Of a stretch of DNA of 64,000 bases, positions 59,100 through 64,000 are shown piece by piece. A program made the translations under genes and the position numbers. The stretch is from Prostheceraeus crozeri. Taxonomy: Eukaryota > Platyhelminthes > Polycladida > Euryleptidae. The stretch's first letter is position 1; each line of letters starts with the position of its first letter. The DNA lies in the NCBI GenBank assembly GCA_907163375.1, contig CAJQUW010003449.1, positions 239,545-303,544 on the forward strand. The letters run 5' to 3'. Below the pieces are notes generated by a model. The model searched no databases. It worked only from the letters and a program-made list of their open reading frames with translations, and had not been told where the DNA came from.

Positions 59100-62000
59100 A
59101 GTTTCAGTGGATGACAATTTTATAATTTGTTCGAGTTATTCGATAACATAAATGTGACTTTTTACTTTTTATTCGTATGTGGCTATTAGCTGCTTCTTTA
59201 CATTTCGACAACATTCCTGGATACAGCAAAACATAATCTCTAGATTTCCTCTATAATTAAATCTTATGACGAAATCTGATTGGCTTGGACAGAACCTTTT
59301 TCGCGGCTTGTAATGAACTATTTTGAATTCAAACCGCACTACCTGTGCACTCGTTATAATAGTGATGCATGCTAGGAACTAATTATTCCTGGAATCTTCT
59401 ATGAACATCATAGTATCATCGAAGAGAAGAACAATCTGCAAACTCTTACAAATTCTGACCAGCCTCATTTTCAACAGCAAAAGTAGTTTAAACTTACGCC
59501 AGCAGCAGATTTCCTTCGATGTATCTGGAACTGTTCAAAGTATGGATGATCTCTAGATTTATGGTTTTAAGAGTTTCGTCTAGGCGACTGAGAGGGAAAT
59601 ATGATTTTTTTATTGTGTTTATTGTTATGTACTTTGCATATTATGTCTTATAGTGCTCTAGTATAAATTACCTTACCAAATTATCCTTGTGGTAACATCA
59701 TTCTCGGAAAATATTATCAAAACTGTATTGTACTGATCAATTGTCTCATGTTTTACTACTGTCCTTATGTATCTTAGATCTACGGTATTATGTACGCCTA
59801 TATTCACATCCCAACAGTCGCTTTATTGAAAACTTTACATTCCAAACTTCTCAGTTTTGAAGTGACGTCTGCATGTTCTATGTTAGCACGTCTCTAGGTC
59901 GAGGCTCGTAATTTAAGCTTTAAGGTGGTGATTTTATGTATGTCGACATTTAAGCTATCATATCTACCATTGAATCAGAGAAGGGTTTAGTGAGGGTACG
60001 CACTAGAAGGTTAAACTTTGGAAAAATCTCCGAAAATTAATAGAATTAAAGCTACACAAGTTGGAGAAATGCCTTCGGTGGTGCTAGGTTGAATATGAAA
60101 ACTAATCTGAATTACAGGCACTTCGTTACCAGTTAATGAAATCGTTTCACTAAAAGACTTGATGCGGAGACGTGTGTAGGTAAGGGGATCAATCTCGTAC
60201 AGTTGACCTGAGCACATAATGATTCCCTTGTCCTTCGCTCTGTTATAAAATTTTGATGAGTCTCGCGGTCCGCGTCCTACGCGGTATAAGTTATGTCCGC
60301 TATGGATGGAAATAAATATGCCTACTTCCAAGTGATATCGGAAACAATGACATAATCGTGCACCGTGGAATCTCTTGTGTAGAATTCGTCCCCTCCGATT
60401 CATTGAGGACTAACTAATATTTGAACGGGTTGCTCAAGGCGTCACAATTACACCTTCTAAAGACTCGTACTCAAACGCATTCGTATAGTGGTGAGATTGC
60501 CATCAGGTACAAGTAGATATAGATCGAATGAGTTGTGCGGCGATCGATGACCTCCATTCGCTTTAAGCTTTACGCATTTGTGATCAAATAGTGAGGGCGC
60601 ATAAGCACACTAGATCCCCAATTTGTATACATGTATAAACTGCAGGTTATCGATTTCAGTTAAATGAACATGGACATGGATCCGATCGAGGCTCCACATC
60701 AGCATGGCACCTGTTGTAGTGATGCAAAATGGAAAAAATTTTGAAATTTGACTTTATTCCGGCGATTGGACGCTTTTCCCCTATTGTTTTGGATGAACTT
60801 ATTTCAGTTTAGTTTGAACAAGACTATGTAATATTACAAGTAATGACCGAAAAATTCTCTATCATCCCTGTATCGTCAACTTTTTGTAACCAACAGCACC
60901 TTTTTCGCCATGTCGTCATTTACTGATTCTTTCTAAATGAATTTCAGAACATCAGAATGGATTTTCAGATTTTCGCTCTAGCTGTCTCAGAAGCACACTA
61001 ACAATTTGAAACAACGATCTTAAATTCAACTGAGAGATTCATGTGGATTCATATGCTGAAATTCATTTGGGCCAGATGCTTTGAAATCAGAACTTGGAAC
61101 TCAGTCTGAAAATCCATCCTGAACTAGAAATGGAAGATGTGTATCATTCAGACGAAGATTGTTCGGACAACTAGCGCCAGAAGTTAGAGGCATAATCATT
61201 AGACTATTCTTTTACTCATCACAGTATATCTTTAGTGACCAAATATCTAACGATCGTTTAACAGTCTTTATGTCTTTCCAAAATGTACCTATTCGCTCCA
61301 TGAACAAAACAAATAAGAAAACAAAGCCCGCTCTGGACTGGTTTCTGTGCTTTATGCTTCCACTTGTTCATCATACACATGGAGCATTTTCATGATCAAC
61401 GCTGCAATACGCTCAAGCTTAACTTTCAAGCTAACAATTGAGCAAGAACTCTACGAATAAAGTACATTATTTTTTTCGCTTCAAGATCTTTCAAGACATT
61501 GCCATGAAATTGTACCCTATATTGTAAAGATCAAGATCATCACGTCCATCCAAAAACGGTTGTCTCGTGTGACAATTTTCAAAAATGCTCACGAACAAAA
61601 CTTGGCACAGGCCACTCGGTCAGGGCTATAAAGAGCGAATTGCACATAAAATCACGCGGACGGGGAACTCCGGCATTGCTACGATTTCGCTTTTAATCGA
61701 AAATAATAATGTATAATTAGGAACTTTTTAGACCCCAATTGTAATTGGCGACTACATTTAGCTGCCTCGGCAGTGGATAGCGCAGCTTAGAAGAATTCTC
61801 AGGCGTATCAATAAAAATCAACACCAGACTTTCCAAAAAAATTTTTCCATGAAAATTTTCCATTGGAATTCTAATCTCAAAAGGATTTTCCGGAAAAAAT
61901 TTTCATCACTACACCCTGTGAGATTTGCGCAAATCTTATACACTTTAGCAGTAATATACATTGTAATAGACTGATCATTTTGATAGCAATACAGATACAG

Positions 62001-62488
62001 AGAATAGAAACATTCCACAAATTCCCCATGGTCATGACCACCTCGGAGGTGTTAGTTAGTTAAATTTAGCAATGCGATGGTGTTGTCCATCACTAAAGCG
62101 CTCATATGTACCAAGCCATAATTACAGTCACATGTAAATTAATTTTATATATGATATACTACCGTCAGAGGAGGGGAACGAATTGTTTTTCTGCCTAACA
62201 TTATATTTTTGTTAAATTGTAATGGAGTTCATGTTGAAAGAGTTAATGAGCTTACTTTTTCATTTTTCTCATGATTTTCGCCTTATTTTTACATTCCCAA
62301 GTCCCTATACACAAAGGGACATTGTGAATACTGTGCTAGACAAGCTCGAATGAGGAGGATAACGATTTAACCAATTTCTCCTTAATGGAATTGGATAAAC
62401 TTTGTATTGTAACTGAGTGATTTCGATTTTGTGCATATGAGAAACAACCGATTGTACCTTTAAATACATTGTATCACGTGAATCGAAC
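59100..62488. other. unassigned
   Basis: No gene recognised. The longest frame (60011-60403, minus, 130 codons, with GHNLYRVGRGPRDSSKFYNR and YEIDPLTYTRLRIKSF) has a protein-like composition but no family I recognise, no promoter and no clear splice sites. Confidence 0.35.
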
Positions 62489-62489
62489 G

Positions 62490-62602
<113 letters not shown>

Positions 62603-63943
62603 TGTGTGACAGTTAGCGGAACCACCCCAAACGGAAACCTCATTTTTTATTATAGCTTAAATTCTATTCGAAACAAGCTGCTAGTTTGTCAATTTGCAGT
62701 CTCCTTGATTTAGCGAAATCTGAGCTCCAGATTTCACAAATTAACACGTCGTTTCTGGAGAAATTCAAGTTTGAAGATAAAAGTGGTTCCTGCTGTGAAG
62801 GTCTAGCTCGGAAACCAATTGTCTGACGTTTGAGTCTCGCTGATCGGACGCAGTAAATCAATTTCTTTTGCGTCAACTACCCGATCCAATTTTGTTTGTG
62901 CTGATCACGGAATATGTGCTCTCATCTTTCAATTAAATCAATGCAGATTTCAGCCCGGAAATCTGATTTTCACTTCGTTTATGCAAGCTGATTGTGAAGT
63001 TAGCGGCAACCATTTTTTAATACAAACGAATTTCTTCAGCAAAACTCCAATCCTCTCCTACTAATTTGAAGCTCCTAATCACAACTTCTGTAAATCAGAT
63101 TAGCAAAATACTCGCCCGCATTGCTCAAAGATTATTCCTCTTCTTTTTCTGGTTCCGTTCCCTGAATGATTCCGATGAAATCCCATGAAAATCCGTTAAA
63201 ATCAATTTTTCTCGGCAATGTAACTTATCCTCCCGTGGTGAATTGAACGACAACCGTTAATCAGTCGAAGCAAATTCCATTCTCTTGGTTTGTCTATTGC
63301 AGTCGCATTTCTCTGCAGAAACAATGTAGAAATTTGAAATTTTTAATGCAGGCAGTTGTGTGGTTTACGCGAACTTCACAGCGGACCCAGAAAGAGGAAT
63401 ATCTTTGCGAATGCGGCGCGTCTGTTTTGCAAATCTGATTCGCAGATTTGTGATTAGGAAGCTTCAAATTAGTAGGAGAGGATTGCGATTTTGCTCGAGA
63501 AATTCTTTGTATTAAAAAGAATGGTTCCGCTAAACTTCACAATCAGCTTGCAGAAAAAAGTGGGGAAATGTCAGATTTCCGGCGGTGAGTAAATCTGCAT
63601 TGTTTTGAAAAGGATGAGGCACATATTCGTGATCAGCACAGAACAAAATTGATCGGTTTTTAGTGACCAAAAGAAATTAGATTTACTGCGTCAATCAGCG
63701 AGACTCAGCATTTGGGTTCCCTTCTGGGAATTGGTTCCGCTAAACTTCACAGCGGAACCACACTTTTATCTGTCTCAAACTTGAATTTTCTCAGAAAGAA
63801 ACGACTGTTAATTTGATTAAATCCGGGAGCTCAGATTCGTAATCAGGAGACTTGGAAATTGACAAACATAGCAGCTGTTTTGATTAGAATTAAGCTATAT
63901 AAAAAATGGTTCCGTCGGGTGATTTTGCCCTAACTTCACACAC
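62603..63943. mobile_element. foldback element with modular arms
   Basis: Inverted arms of about 560 bp (62603-63165 and 63370-63943) at roughly 80 percent identity around a 200-bp centre. Outer ends are TGTGTGACAGTTAG and inverse CTAACTTCACACAC. The word TGTGAAGTTTAGCGGAACCA, or its inverse, recurs at about 62605, 62995, 63364, 63515 and 63733, so each arm is itself built of modules. No coding capacity, no target duplication established near the window edge. Confidence 0.75.
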
Positions 63944-64000
63944 GTTGATTGACGTGGGCCTAATAAAAACAATGCTTCTTCATCAAGACGTTCACGTGTG

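Noticed and set aside
60011-60403. 130-codon minus frame as a host gene
   Set aside because: No recognisable family, promoter, poly(A) or splice context; left as unassigned.

Overview
The window is AT-rich, intron-rich animal DNA with low gene density and many decayed mobile elements. Splice sites are GT/AG, the genetic code is standard, and the two recognisable host genes are metazoan: a Discs-large (DLG) MAGUK scaffold and a claudin/PMP22-like four-TM protein whose first exon looks most like arthropod members of that family. With RTE, CR1/Jockey-like and GIY-YIG Penelope-like retroelements plus hAT and Tc1/IS630-type DNA transposons, the best guess is a protostome, probably an arthropod (inference).

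Positions 790-42619 (minus strand) are the middle of one dlg gene read right to left: an L27 exon (42306-42619), PDZ1 (40219-40659), two PDZ2 exons (35452-35712, 33540-33684), a short linker exon that can also act as a terminal exon (26032-26147), a tentative 40-nt microexon (23753-23792), two PDZ3 exons (14495-14654, 12393-12495), an SH3-HOOK exon (6103-6747) and the first guanylate-kinase-like exon (790-939). The phases of all these exons agree. The first exon(s) and the rest of the GK domain are not in the window. Two points stand out: the exon at 26 kb runs through its own good donor into a polybasic tail and stop codon, predicting a short PDZ1-PDZ2 isoform, and a gene-complete L27-PDZ-SH3-HOOK-GK order is preserved across introns packed with transposons.

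Positions 48111-59100 (plus strand) hold a claudin-like gene. Exon 1 (TM1 and the first half of the W-GLW-C-C loop) is intact. The complementary exon at 58352 (second loop Cys, TM2-TM4, tail) is recognisable but broken by about six frame changes and a few TAA codons.

The most interesting repeat signal is a set of five insertions (17895-18045, 26944-27139, 35961-36166, 36314-37087, 43458-43564). Each has an exact 12-13 bp target-site duplication, an inverted repeat abutting one duplication and a 36-48 nt unpaired tail abutting the other. The longest carries a GIY-YIG endonuclease ORF, which identifies the architecture as Penelope-like (pseudo-LTR plus tail). The other four are loop-less near-perfect palindromes. 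Several carry a degenerate hammerhead-ribozyme-like motif (CTGANGA, one base, stem-loop, GAAA) that also occurs alone at four other sites.

Other elements with checkable ends: hAT-like elements with 8-bp duplications at 13847-14445, 32787-32925 and 51164-51836; a CAGGG-ended element with a 6-bp duplication at 4358-5706; a TA-flanked Tc1/IS630 derivative with 210-bp TIRs at 30497-32428; a 3.65-kb element with about 0.8-kb TIRs at 53273-56925; and a foldback element at 62603-63943 that begins directly after a 113-nt pure C run. No rRNA, functional tRNA, CRISPR or viral gene was found.
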